From Sistotremastrum niveocremeum HHB9708 (taxonomy: Eukaryota; Basidiomycota; Agaricomycetes; Sistotremastrales; Sistotremastraceae), in assembly GCA_001630475.1 (NCBI GenBank), contig KV419430.1, positions 275,031 to 339,030 of the forward strand: a DNA stretch of 64,000 nucleotides. The letters are read 5' to 3'. The notes beneath the pieces were generated by a model. It had not been told where the DNA came from and made no database searches. It was given only the letters and a program-made list of their open reading frames with translations. This document shows, piece after piece, positions 35,891-46,912 of this stretch (positions are counted from its first letter, which is position 1; each line of letters begins with the position of its first letter). A program made the position numbers and the translations under genes.

Positions 35891-36335
35891 AGCGATTGCA
35901 CCGAGGGTCAAGAACGCCACCCAAGAAGGTCCCAATTACTTGCAGCGGTACATATAGACAAGTATTGCGCCAGACTATGTCTAAAAGACATCCTCGGACA
36001 GTCACCGGGTATCCAGGAAGCTATTTCACAGGTGGTGAAGTCATATGCGGCATATCTATGGCTGCTTTCGGCTGAATCTAGCATTCACCGTAGAAACTCC
36101 TGGATAACCAACGGCGGGTCTTTCGAAGGTACCATTTATTTTAGAAACAGCTTCAATGTTAGAAGTCGCGGTCCTGAGATCTCATCGTCACGGCACAGAT
36201 GGGAAGCATGAGCTCATCGTCATTTATAGGAGGTCGAGGCAGCAGAGCAGAACATCGGCTGCGTCAAGGCAAGGCTCAAAAAGGCTTTCAAACTCCGATC
36301 CTAGCTCTGACCAACATCATATATTTCAGGATAAA

Positions 36336-37542
36336 TCAAGTCAGCCATATGAATGTGGATCGGTCTTGCGAGACTGCTTCGGTGTTACGCGCCAACAATT
36401 TCAGACTCGCCCCACCATCTATTCTCTCGAATACAGCGACGCCACCGTCAGTCAAGCCCGCCGCGATCAGGTATTCATTGTTCGGGCCGCCCAACTCCAT
36501 GCCACGTATCTGGTCGAGTCCAGTGTACACTTGCGTTACGAACCGCAGAGGGTTAGTGGCAAATATAGCAACGGAATCGCCTCTTGGATCCGGGATGCCC
36601 GTATCTCGGTTAGATACGTACAGAAACTCTTGAGGGAAGAGTAGATTCGGCTTAGGGAAAAGAAGTTCGGCGGCATGGTAGGTCCCGTTGGTGGTGTTCA
36701 CTCCTGGAGGAGTGGTCAACAGAGTTTTGATCGTCGGATCCGCTGTGGAGAATCGGGAAGCAGGAATGATTTGTTCCGATAGAGAGTTGAATAATTCGTG
36801 CAAGACGTATATGGTATTTCCCGAGATTGCCACCCGACGAGGTCCACTTCCAGATGGTTGAGGGATGTATCCGGTGACAAACCAGGTGCCATTCGTCTCT
36901 TGCGATAATCGCCAGATCTTATCGGCACCCTACCATGACGTCAGATGGGGAAAGAGGCACACGACAAAATACTTACAAGATCTGACACGAACACCTCCGA
37001 GTTATACTGGGTGAAGAAATGAGGATGCGAAAAGCCGTTGACAGGCGCTTGAAAGGTAATAGTCTGAGGCGATCCGAAATGCAACAAATCGCTGCTGAGG
37101 GGTACGAATCTGCCGTTTCCAGTGTTGTACTATTTTCTCAACGTCATTCTCCGTGATCTTGAGAAAAGATTCAACGCACATTTAGAATTAAGGCTTGCTT
37201 GCCGTCCGACAGAGAGGCCGTAAAGGCCGGATCGTTCCCCAAAGACGGAATACTTGAAACTTCATGCACCGCTTGACTTTTGTCTATCGTAAAGGATAAC
37301 AAGGATCCGATGGTATTCTCATTAGTGCCACTTGATGAAATTAAGCAATGATCCTGATTCTTGATCAAAGGTGCAATAACTCACTAAAGCACACTTTTAT
37401 TCAAGGGACTCAGTGACAGCCAGGACACATTGTTGCCAGCCGGATAGGTATCCACCACACTGAGTGAGGGAGGCGAGGTCTGGAATAACAGCCTGGTGAT
37501 AAACGTGGTGTATCCACCGGCTAAGATGGTGAATTTGACCAT
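36336..37542 (-). CDS. lactonase-fold beta-propeller protein, tandem copy 2
   Basis: This is a paralogue of the preceding gene, same strand, with about 450 nt between them. It starts MVKFTILAGGYTTFITRLLF at 37542, aligning with the other copy's MVSFTILAGGYTS start. It ends STFIWLT at 36336. Shared blocks include GPRRVAISGNTIYVLHE, FLYVSNRDTGIPDPRGDSV and LDQIRGMELGGPNNEYLIAA. Intron positions, judged from the breaks in the open frame at about 36910-36975, 37132-37182 and 37325-37385, correspond to those in copy 1. All blades appear present, so it looks intact. The pair arose by tandem duplication. A role in lactone or sugar-acid metabolism is inferred only from the fold. Confidence 0.8.
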
Positions 37543-38463
37543 GATGCGTAGAGGCGAAAGGGATGATGCTCGACAACATTGCCCTCGGAGTTTTATGTGC
37601 AGGAAGTATCCTCGTCAGCTGGACAGATCGCCCAGATACATGGTGCAAGGGAGCTTCTTGGATTCTTGATTTCTCTCGGTGACCCGTCGCGTGCTGACAG
37701 TGACACATCGAGACGACTGGCTGTCATCTCGAGCAAATTGAGTAGGAGGAGACAGCAAAGCGTTCGATTATCATGTTGGAATACGACTCCTGCGCTCCTT
37801 TATCGCATTTACTCCCTTCCAGGTCTCCGAAGTGGATTGTGAAATAGGTTTGATCACATTCGGAAGGCGTTTGCGATGTCGATTGGGTACAATCTCGTGG
37901 GGTCGATGCACCCCCTCCATGAGATGATCTGAGCGAAGGATGTCGCAAAGTCCTTGGAGTAACATCGCTACAACTCGGATTGTGCAGGCAGAGGAGATGA
38001 ATCGATTCGGTGACAAGGTGGATGAGATCATGGCGTCTGTTAGCCATATTGGATCAGAAGCCATATTCTAACGAATCTAAGAACTTCAGCTGCTGACCTA
38101 AGTATACTGTCGTAATTCTGCGCTCTGAAACGAAGTGCTCTGCATTTCTCCGCGAAGATCTTGAAAGCCTCTTCGGCAGTAAGCCAGACGAGGCCAGCTT
38201 ATTGGGCGAGATAGCGGTCGTAACGTATGAGCTCGACAAGTTGGAGAATGATTTCCACGATCAATTTAGTCACAGAGGCAGCATGATAGGTTGTAGATGT
38301 GCGTGATGTAAGATAGAATGGAGAGAAGCAAAAAGATGTTTGGTTTGGCCGTAGAGTACTATGCACGGCAGCAAGAGAGAAAGAGGCACAGGCGCCGTCC
38401 TTTTCTATACATATCTCGCTTACCAGTAGTCCCTACAGTACGGATTAAATTTTCACTTTTTCT
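37543..38463. other. unassigned region with possible gene remnant on minus
   Basis: On minus, fragments such as VEIILQLVELIRYDRYLAQ and LTAEEAFKIFAEKCRALRF (about 38260-38110) read like protein but are separated by a stop, and no start or splice pattern joins them. Other frames here (37771-38064 minus, 37579-37842 plus) are less convincing. It may be a decayed gene upstream of the lactonase pair. Confidence 0.25.
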
Positions 38464-39630
38464 CTAGAAATCAGTCCCAGTTGACCACTCCTTCCACTCC
38501 TTGGCTTCCGTCATGCGCCTTGCACTCCAATCTAATATATTCCCATACGAGTCGTCTCCTAGGGCAAGACGAACCGGCAGAGTTTTGCCTCGTGCAAAAC
38601 CTTCGCCTTTGAGAGCCTCGAAGATACGCTGAGCACCTTTTATCGGATCTCCCGGTTGATGAAAGTCCTCGGTCAGGTGTTTTGCCATGACACCTGCCGT
38701 TTCATCATAATCTGGAATGTGCCTTGCAGGTTTCTTGCTGTTGTCACCCTATAAAAAACGATGGGGTCAGGGTCACGTTCGAACGTATACAATGAGGACG
38801 TGCAGACCTTCCAGACACTTGTTCGAAAATCACCGGGCTCAATACAAGTCACTTTGATATTCAGCGGTCGCAATTCACAGGCCAAGCACTCGGTGAGTCC
38901 TTGGGGGAAGGTTAGCGTGAATCAGCTGTCAGACAATAAAGCGTACCAGCTAAAGCATATTTTGTGGCGATGTAACTTCCGACCCCAGGAAATCCCATGA
39001 AGCCTCCTCGAGAACCAATCATGGCAATTGCACCACTTTTCCTCTCACGGAAATGAGGGAGAAATGCTCTCGTTACATTTACTGATATAGTGAGTCAACG
39101 GAAGCGTTTCTATCATCATGAAAGGCACTCACTGACTCCGAAGAAATTCGCGTTAAATTGTTTCTGTATATCTTCCGCACTGAATGCCAGGTTCACCGGG
39201 TAAGCAAAGGATGAGTAAAACACTAATATACTTATTCTCTTCCATGGCGCCTTGCAGAACATATCTACAAAACGATCAGTTCATGCCAAACTGCTATATG
39301 GATTGAGTGAGAATACCCCGCGTTGTTGACCAGTATGTCCACAGCTCCATAAATCCCAATAGCCTGCTTTGCTATGCTCTCGAGCTCGGTTGGGTCAGCC
39401 GTGACGTCCAAAGCAAGCACATCTGCCCCGGCTTGCTTCAAATCGACGAGTCTTTCTTCAACGTTGCCTCTTGATGTCGCAATGACCTTATCTCCTCGTT
39501 TCAGAGCGCCTGGGATATGAGTAAGACCAGGATCAAGGCCGCACCGGGGATTTTGAAAATAATACGCACATAAAGCGAGATCATGTCCAAAACCCGAGCT
39601 ACACCCCGTAATGAGCCAGACGGACGACAT
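38464..39630 (-). CDS. short-chain dehydrogenase/reductase
   Basis: An NAD(P)-dependent oxidoreductase of the classical SDR fold, about 280 residues. Exon 1 starts MSSVWLITGCSSGFG, the TGxxxGxG cofactor loop. Then come ALKRGDKVIATSR, the LDVTAD acidic turn, NNAGYVLQGAMEE (NNAG motif), a Ser on GAIAMIGSRGGFMG, and the catalytic SYIATKYALA (YxxxK). The next exon has LNIKVTCIEPGDFRTSVW, and the C-terminus carries the substrate cap ending STGTDF at 38464. Seven or so introns are consistent with GT-AG junctions. The overall pattern is that of fungal SDRs annotated as NAD(P)-binding oxidoreductases. The substrate is not predictable. It could act downstream of an aldehyde-producing reductase, but nothing in the sequence ties it to the A-T-R genes. 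Confidence 0.88.
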
Positions 39631-40494
39631 GACTTGAAGTTTTGGATTGATAGATTGAGTCTGACTCTTGGTCTGACTTCAAACTTCGAGCTGCAAGCGG
39701 AAGCAAATTTATAGCATCAGGAACGAAGCTCCCACTGTATGGACAAGTGACGTCGTTCAGTGGGCGGCGATCGGCGGTGAAATGCATGACACAGCTGAGC
39801 CCAAGTGTTGCCCTCGGTGTTGCTCGGTATATAATGCTCCTATCAGTGAATTTCTTCGGGATCTGATGCCCTGAGGAGTCCTGAATTTTCAGCATGTTAG
39901 ATGTATAGAAATGTGAGGAGAAATGACTGACAAGTGAGGTGTGTTTGGACATGTTTGTGCTCTCGCAAAATTTTCTACTCCTTGACCACCCAGTCAACCC
40001 AACAAAATTCAGCTCTGCGCCTCATATACAACACGATCGCACACTTTACTGAAATCAATACAACGTTTTCACTGCGACATTGTTGGTGTTGCTATTGGTT
40101 TTAGTTGTCCCGAAAAGCTATCTGTGAATCCTGTCCGAGCCCTGTCGACGCACACTTGTGTACAGAGTCAGCGGGGTACCAACCGCAGTCTCTGAAGTGG
40201 TATATCTGTGCAATAGCAATAATGTGGCATTTCCTGGCGTTCCTCTCGGTCACGCAAGGCTGTCTTTGATCCCAAAGGAGACGGTCATTGGAGCATCCGC
40301 ACATCTGTCATTTTTGAGTATTTTATTCTGTCCTCCTTCCCTTTCGTATTTATTTGTATTTGAACTATGTACACTTGACAGGACCGATCATCCATAATCC
40401 ACTTCCTTGCATCGCTGTAATTCGGACCATTGGATTTACTTGGTCTTGTGAGCTGAATCATGAGGGGGCTATCATGCACCATTCAGTACGGCCT
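39631..40494. other. intergenic, no supported gene
   Basis: The stretch between the SDR start and the small HTH gene. Frames on both strands are short and featureless. It likely includes the SDR promoter. Confidence 0.5.
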
Positions 40495-40880
40495 TCAAGT
40501 CGGGATTTGCGCAAGACTTCTCACCGCGTCTTTGATGTCAAGAGCCTTGGCAAGAGCATCGAACTCTTGTTTGGTTGGGGTCACCTTTCCAGTGCAGACT
40601 GCATCTACGTTCAGGACCAGATATTGCTCCGCGACAAGAATCACTCACCATCGATAACATGTTGCTCAGGTTGGCCGATCTTGGCCGCGATTTGTGCATA
40701 GGAAAGCCCTGGCGTAGCGTCCTCAATGACTTGACCCAAGCGGATACGGAATCGAAGGTCAACGTACCTGAGCGTTCCTTAGCGGCAGCAAGAGCCTAGC
40801 GGAGGGTGAGTCGAAGTCGTCTTCGTCTTCATCGAAACCATCTTCGGGGTACTTACAACACATTGAGGGTTAGGGGGCAT
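40495..40880 (-). CDS. single-domain helix-turn-helix protein, cyanase N-domain-like
   Basis: Four small exons give about 71 residues: MPPNPQCV, ALAAAKERSG, LSYAQIAAKIGQPEQHVID, and a last exon with CTGKVTPTKQEFDALAKALD ending SLAQIPT at 40495. The arrangement of an A-helix with EAK/AAK, LSxxQIAxxIG, then GxVxPTxxEFxxLAxAL resembles the N-terminal helical domain of cyanate hydratase (cyanase), where it serves in dimer packing. The C-terminal catalytic domain with the Arg-Glu-Ser site is absent, so it should not degrade cyanate. The splice choice in the second intron rests on keeping this frame. It may act as a small DNA- or protein-binding factor; function unknown. Confidence 0.6.
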
Positions 40881-42940
40881 TCTGATGGTATAGCAAGGAT
40901 ACAAGGGTGGTGTGGGGTTTCCGAGACTCCAATTGACCCTTTATGATGAGGCTGCGGAGATCCGGCGCGCCCTGAGAGGAATTGCTTATTTTTTCGGATT
41001 ATTATCTGAATGCATCCGCCAATGCGATCATTGATCCCGAAATACCAATCCATGCTCCCTGAGTCGTACACGTATCCCAATACCGATTGGATTCGTGCAC
41101 CGCTGTCGGGGGTAGCTACCGTTCGCTCTATTTTCGCCCTGAACTCATCGCTCAGCAAAGTTGCGATTGCGCAAATGGAGTCACTTTCCCCGGATTTCCC
41201 AAATTGCCATAGTAGTCAGCTGAGTCGATCAACCTCCTGAAAGTCGTATTCTTTCGGCTACCCCGTCGGTATCTCCGCATAGCATTGGCTTCTTACGACT
41301 ACATACTCTCTCATAGTCAATCTGATGGTATCACTTGAATCCATTACTCGATTTGTACCTGTAGATCCACGCGACTTTACTGTAATCCTTGCGTATGGCT
41401 TCATTTTGGCTTCATTGCTCTGCTGTCAAGGTGGCGGACTTTCAAGAGTATAATGATTGATATTCGAGAACTTACACCAACTCTGACATCGATAGAGATT
41501 GCTAAGCAACAAGAGATCGACTGAGACAAGACTCCCTGCTGCAAGACGCAACTTGACGATGATACGGAACGGAGTCGTAAACTCAATAGCGAGGTACATC
41601 GGTAAGACCGCCCGGAATACGATCTTCGAATTTAACCAGATGCTTCAGCTGCCCACTGTTGCCGCAATGGATCAGATCCATCTCATCAATGCAAGAGAGC
41701 AACCAAGAGACCGAGTCTTCATGGGACCACTGGCAGTGATCGCATTGAATGAAATGTTGAACGTCGAGATATCATCGTCGAATGGTTTTTAGGGATAATA
41801 TTCCCATCAAGTGAAATAGGGAGGGCCTAAGATGTCGCCATGTGTCGGTAAAACAGAGCAGTGTATGGAGTATTGGCTTGACTAAAACAGCGAGGGCGAT
41901 AGAAGAGACCAGGAACACGACGGGCCTGCCAGTGAGTACTGTACTTACACGACCACGACATACTGCCGTTACGGCGTTACGTTTTTGAAAATACGACATA
42001 CAAATACCAAAATATATTCAAATATTCGCAATCGATGATATATTGTGTTTCCGAGAGTTATGAGGTGTGTCGACACATGTGTTTGCGCAGGAAGGAGCTG
42101 AGAGTGTCGAAAATCGTGCATCTCCGTGGGCGCTCCGTGGGCGCTTAGCGTGTGAAATATGTCAAGGTCATGTAGGTACAGTAAATCCGCGACCTCGAGC
42201 GTTTGCGGGGGCGTGGACGGGGCTCTCTCGCCTCAACCAATCTTCGTGTGTGTATAGAAGCTGAAGCTGTTCTGATGACAGGCATCCTTAGATGTCCCAC
42301 AATCGTACAAAGTGACTTCGCTCCAGCGCTGAATCAAATTTCTGAATCATTTCGAGGGAGTATAATCATAGAACTCACTCTCTGCACGCAGCTCGTATCT
42401 CAATTGCACGAACGTTTCTCCTCCAGCGCAAATTGGCATGCTCTTGGTACGACAGCGCACGAGCGAGCAGATCCTGCACAAGCTGAAGGACGATGACAGG
42501 TCAAGAGCATTCTTCGTTGGTTCTCAAATAATATAATTCGCTCAGCTCCAATTTTGCGCAACTCTGAAGCACCGGAAATTTCTCCAACGCCGCGTTATTT
42601 TCAGGTCGTGAGCGTCGCTTCCAGCCTGCCAAAGTGGTCAGCCTGAGTACAATTTTGGTTTCCGTCCGAGTTCCGTGGTGATCATTGGCTGACGGCGCTT
42701 GTTTGCTCCTAACTTCTTCACCCATAGTCTTTCGGTCTTTCTCACCATTATTTCTAGACCTGTGCCATTCAAGTACAATGAGCCCTGGTTCTTTTCAGCT
42801 GGGGATAACGCTCGTCCCGTCGACGTTGATCCGTGGCCCGTTACACCTTGAACCCTACATTGACCTCGATCTTCGCAACAACACGCGTTGAAGGCTACCC
42901 AGCGACATACAGATATAACTCTTGCTAGTTCAAGACTCAG
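40881..42940. other. 2 kb intergenic region, no supported gene
   Basis: The largest gene-free stretch next to a reductase gene. Several short frames (41499-41792 plus, 42203-42496 plus, 42501-42725 minus) lack domains or splice logic. It probably contains the upstream region of reductase copy 4. A GATATAACT at about 42908 may serve as its TATA-like element, weaker than in copies 1 and 3. Confidence 0.45.
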
Positions 42941-45900
42941 ATGTCTTCATCTTTCATCCCTCCACAGAAAATTCGGGACCAGCTCGTGTCAGAATTGTTC
43001 ATCCAGACAGCCATTCTCAATCCCGACCGCACGTTTGCTCACGTCATAGACGGGGATGTCGCACATCCTGTCGTAGAGAGTATAACATGGAGTCAGCTTC
43101 TCGCTCATGCCCATTCTATTTCAAAAGAACTGTCAAACTGGGTGCAACCACAGGAAAGCGGGCTTGCTCCGCGTACCCTTGGTCTATTGGCCAGGAATGG
43201 CTACAGCTATGCAGTGCATCTTTTAGCAGTGTTGCTGAATGGATGGACGGTTAATATCGCCTTGAATAACGATATTCTCATTCACCAATTCTCTGGTAGG
43301 CGACGTCGATCTCGATCAAGAACAGCCCTTCTGCTATCGATCATCTCCTACACACCTCAGGAGCAGAATACCTCCTCACCGACCAAGACTCTCGTCCTCT
43401 AACTGTGGGGTGCTCCTTCAAAATCCCCGTCCTCGAATTCCGCAACTTGTCAACTTTGCCTTTCCACGGCATGCCTTCTCCCAAGTCTGTCACTCCGGAG
43501 GCGCTGGACCAAGCGGTCCGGCAGACTGCTTTCTATTTTCATACTTCGGGGTCCACCGGACACCCGAAGGTCATCCCATGGGTATGTCGATTCTGAACCG
43601 TCTTCCCCCCCCCTTGATACGGACTGAGATTCTCTGCAGACCCATCAGTTTTTTGGTCAGATTGTGACATTATACTTACCAGATGTAGAGGGTTATCATG
43701 GTCACCCGATTTATTGTCTAGCGCCAATATATCATGTAGGTATCAATCAGAGATGACTCCAAAACAGTGCTCAACCCGCTTATAGGCTATGGGGACGATA
43801 TTTTCTTTAGCTTCTGCATTAATCGTTGGGAGCCCTTTGATTTTTGTCGAAACTCGGAAGCCTATAACCGGAGAAGCTTTGGTTCGGCATCTTCGTCCTT
43901 TTTCGGAAGTCATCGTTGTTGCTGTACCATCAATATTACAAGAAGTCGCAGAAGCCGGTGAAGCTGTGATCAAGGAATTTGCAAGTCGAGTGAAAGCGGT
44001 ATTTGTCGGAGGTGCCGCTTTCGATGTTGCAGCGGGAGACTTATTGAGTGCATATGGAGTGGCCATTCAGACTGTCTACGGAATGTAAGTCCATTTCTGT
44101 GATTTGAGTTTCACGTCTGACAGTATCTCAGGACTGAGATCAATATGGCGGGTCGTCAAACAGTCCCAAAGTCTCCTCAAGGGAACGGAGAGTGGAGATA
44201 CGTGCAGTGGAGGGATGGATATAAACCTCACCTTATTCCGATCGAAGGCTCGAACGCGAAAGAATTGATAATCGAGGTATTCCTTTGCGGCTCGGTTTCG
44301 AGATTTGACTTGCTGACAAGCTGTTAGCCAGCTGAAGACTCACCGGCAGTCATCGACCACGATAATTTGCGAGGATTCCGCACCAGGGATACATGGCTCG
44401 AGCATCCTATCAGACCTGGATGGTGGGTTCATGCGGGTAGATTAGATGACATCACAGTGTTGAGCAATGGAGAGAAGACTAACAACAAGCAGCTTGGTGA
44501 GCTACCTGTTCCTTCTGCTGATAAATCATCTTATTCTTCTGAAGAAATAATTTTACTCCGGGACCGTCGTATACGAAACGTAGTTGTCTTCGGGGAAGGA
44601 CGGCTGCAGAACGGAATACTGGTCGATCCTGTCACGGATATTCAGGACCCGCAGTCATTTATTAATGACATCTGGCCGACAGTCGTGGCCATGAACCAAG
44701 AAGTTCCGTCGCATTCTCGTCTGGTTAGAGAACTCATTCTTGTCGCGGATCCTGATCGCCCGTTCGCCTTCACTGATAAGCGCACTGTCCGTGGGAAAAC
44801 GACCTTGGCCCTCTACAAGAAAGAGATTGATGCAGCCTACAAGAATCTGGAAGGAAGTGAAAGCCCTGAGTGGGAAATTCCTAGGACTTTCGATGCTCAG
44901 AGCATTCAAACATTTATTGCTACCGTCGTTCGAAGCGTTCTAGCTCGTGAGGTGAATGAGACGGAGGACCTCTTCGCCCAGGGTGAGCTCATCCTGCATC
45001 GTGTTACGAGCTTTATTGACATGTATCTTCTCGGATTAGGCATGGATTCCCTTCTTGCAGTCCGAATCAGATCCTCTCTTCTGCCTCTCATAAAAGCGTC
45101 ACCGCAGCTAGCGTTAGACCTGCCCAGGAACGTTGTGTACACTTACCCAACAGTTTCTTCTTTAGCTGCTTTCCTCTCCGCCAAACTCGATCCCTCTTCT
45201 GAAGCCCCTGCTGTTAGCGAACACGACAAAGCCCGTGATCTCATCAAAAAATATTCCGAAGGCCTTAATCCACACTCCCCCGATGTCACACAGAACGTCA
45301 GGTCAGGATCCGTCGTGGCTGTTACCGGGACTACGGGCAGCGTTGGATCTTTCCTCGTGGATCGCTTGCTTCGGGATCCCGAAATTGACAAGATCTACTG
45401 CTTGAACAGAAAATCATCGAAGAAGACCACGGAACGCCAAACAGGTGCATTCCAGGACCGAGGCCTCGATCATTCTCTGCTCGAGACCATGCCAGACCGT
45501 CTGCGGTTCATCGATGTTGATCTCTCACAGAGCAATCTCGGACTCTCCGAAGTAGACTACGACGAGGTATGTGTACCTGAATGCTTCTTCTCGTGATTTT
45601 CTCAAGGTTTACGCAGCTTCGGAATAACATTACCCATCTTATCCACACAGCGTGGCATCTGAACTTCAACCTCTCTGTCGAAAGTTTTGAGAAGCCTCAC
45701 ATCGCCGGCGTACGCCATTTGATCGATCTCGTCCTCTCTTCTCCCCGACCGGTCTGCCCTCGCTTTGTTTTTCTGTCTTCAATATCGGCTGTCTCGGAAT
45801 ACAAAGAAGCTCCAGAAGTCCCGGAAGTGCCTCTGGACAATCCTTCTGTTGCAAAGATGGGCTATGGTCTGGCTAAATTCGTCGGCGAACGCATCATAGA

Positions 45901-46564
45901 TAACGCTGTTCGTAGAGCCGGACTTAACGGTATTGTCGTCCGTGTAGGCCAAATATCGTAAGTCTTCAATTGGACTCGATTTCCTTTCACTCAACTAGGA
46001 TCATTAATATCACCTCAGCGGAAGCGCCTCCGCATCGGCAGCCTGGTCTAGAACCGAGCAATATCCAATGATGTTCATCTCAGGCATTGAACTTGGGATG
46101 TTTCCGAGTGACCTTCCTGTAAGTCATCGAGTTTTGTTGTAGCCGTTTGATGTCTATTCTGATCGGTCTTGTAGGCTGCGCGTTGGATTCCAGTCGACGT
46201 GGCTGCCCGAGTAATTATTTCTCAAAGCTTTCACTCTGACGCTAGAGCCCTCGATTATTTCCATCTTGAGAATCCCGAAGCCACGCCATGGTCAGACGTC
46301 GCAGAGGTTGTGTCGGGGCACAATGGGAGAAATATACAGCTTGTTTCAATGAAGGAATGGCTCGCCGAACTCAAGCAGCGTTCCCAGGAGCCGGATTTCG
46401 ACGCAGAGAAGATCCCAGCTTTCAGGCTACTAGGATTTTATGAGGAAGAGATCACGATGCCGATTCTTGGAGTTGGCCGCACGTTACAAATCAGTCCGGA
46501 GCTCAGGTTTGGGCCCATCGCACGAAGTCTAATCACAAAATATCTCGAGTATCTTCGGTTATGA
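42941..46564 (+). CDS. NRPS-like adenylate-forming reductase (A-T-R), copy 4
   Basis: It has the same architecture as the cluster at 3.6-21.6 kb although 21 kb away. Exons: 42941-43249, 43300-43581, 43640-43735, 43786-44084, 44132-44276, 44328-44496, 44545-44982, 45040-45566, 45617-45957, 46019-46118 and 46175-46564, totalling 1031 residues. Motifs: HTSGSTGHPK, YGMTE, GRLDDITVLSNGEKTN, carrier GMDSLLA, reductase TGTTGSVGSF and YGLAK. The enzyme should load and reduce an unknown carboxylic acid. Two of its introns (44497-44544, 48 nt; 44983-45039, 57 nt) are multiples of three without stops, so unspliced transcripts would still be in frame; the second lies immediately before the carrier serine motif. 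The first of them ends with an AAG acceptor. The gene appears intact. Confidence 0.93.
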
Positions 46565-46912
46565 ATTGGGACTTTCTTCTGAGTCACACTGTAATAAAAG
46601 TGTAGGCTGCACTGGCTCCAGTGAAGTCCAGAGATCTGAGCGGTGAGCATCGATGAATCGCGTGCTATGCAAATGGTTCCCTACGATGGAGCTTGCTGTG
46701 CGTTGGAACGCCGTCTGTTGACCGTGAAGTGATCTCGTTCGATAATCCACGGGAAAGATTGCTGTGACGCAAGATACCGGCAATCACCGAATGCTCGCCG
46801 TTGGCGGTTGCCGGGATGGCGACGGTCTCCTAAAAGCAAAATGCTGCTCGCATGAGCTCACACCTAGGTTCTGTTCGAGCCCTCCGGCATTCTTGCTTCG
46901 CATCTATCTTCA
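46565..46912. other. intergenic
   Basis: About 350 nt after reductase copy 4. It likely contains its 3' UTR and the promoter of the next plus-strand gene. Nothing further recognised. Confidence 0.45.
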
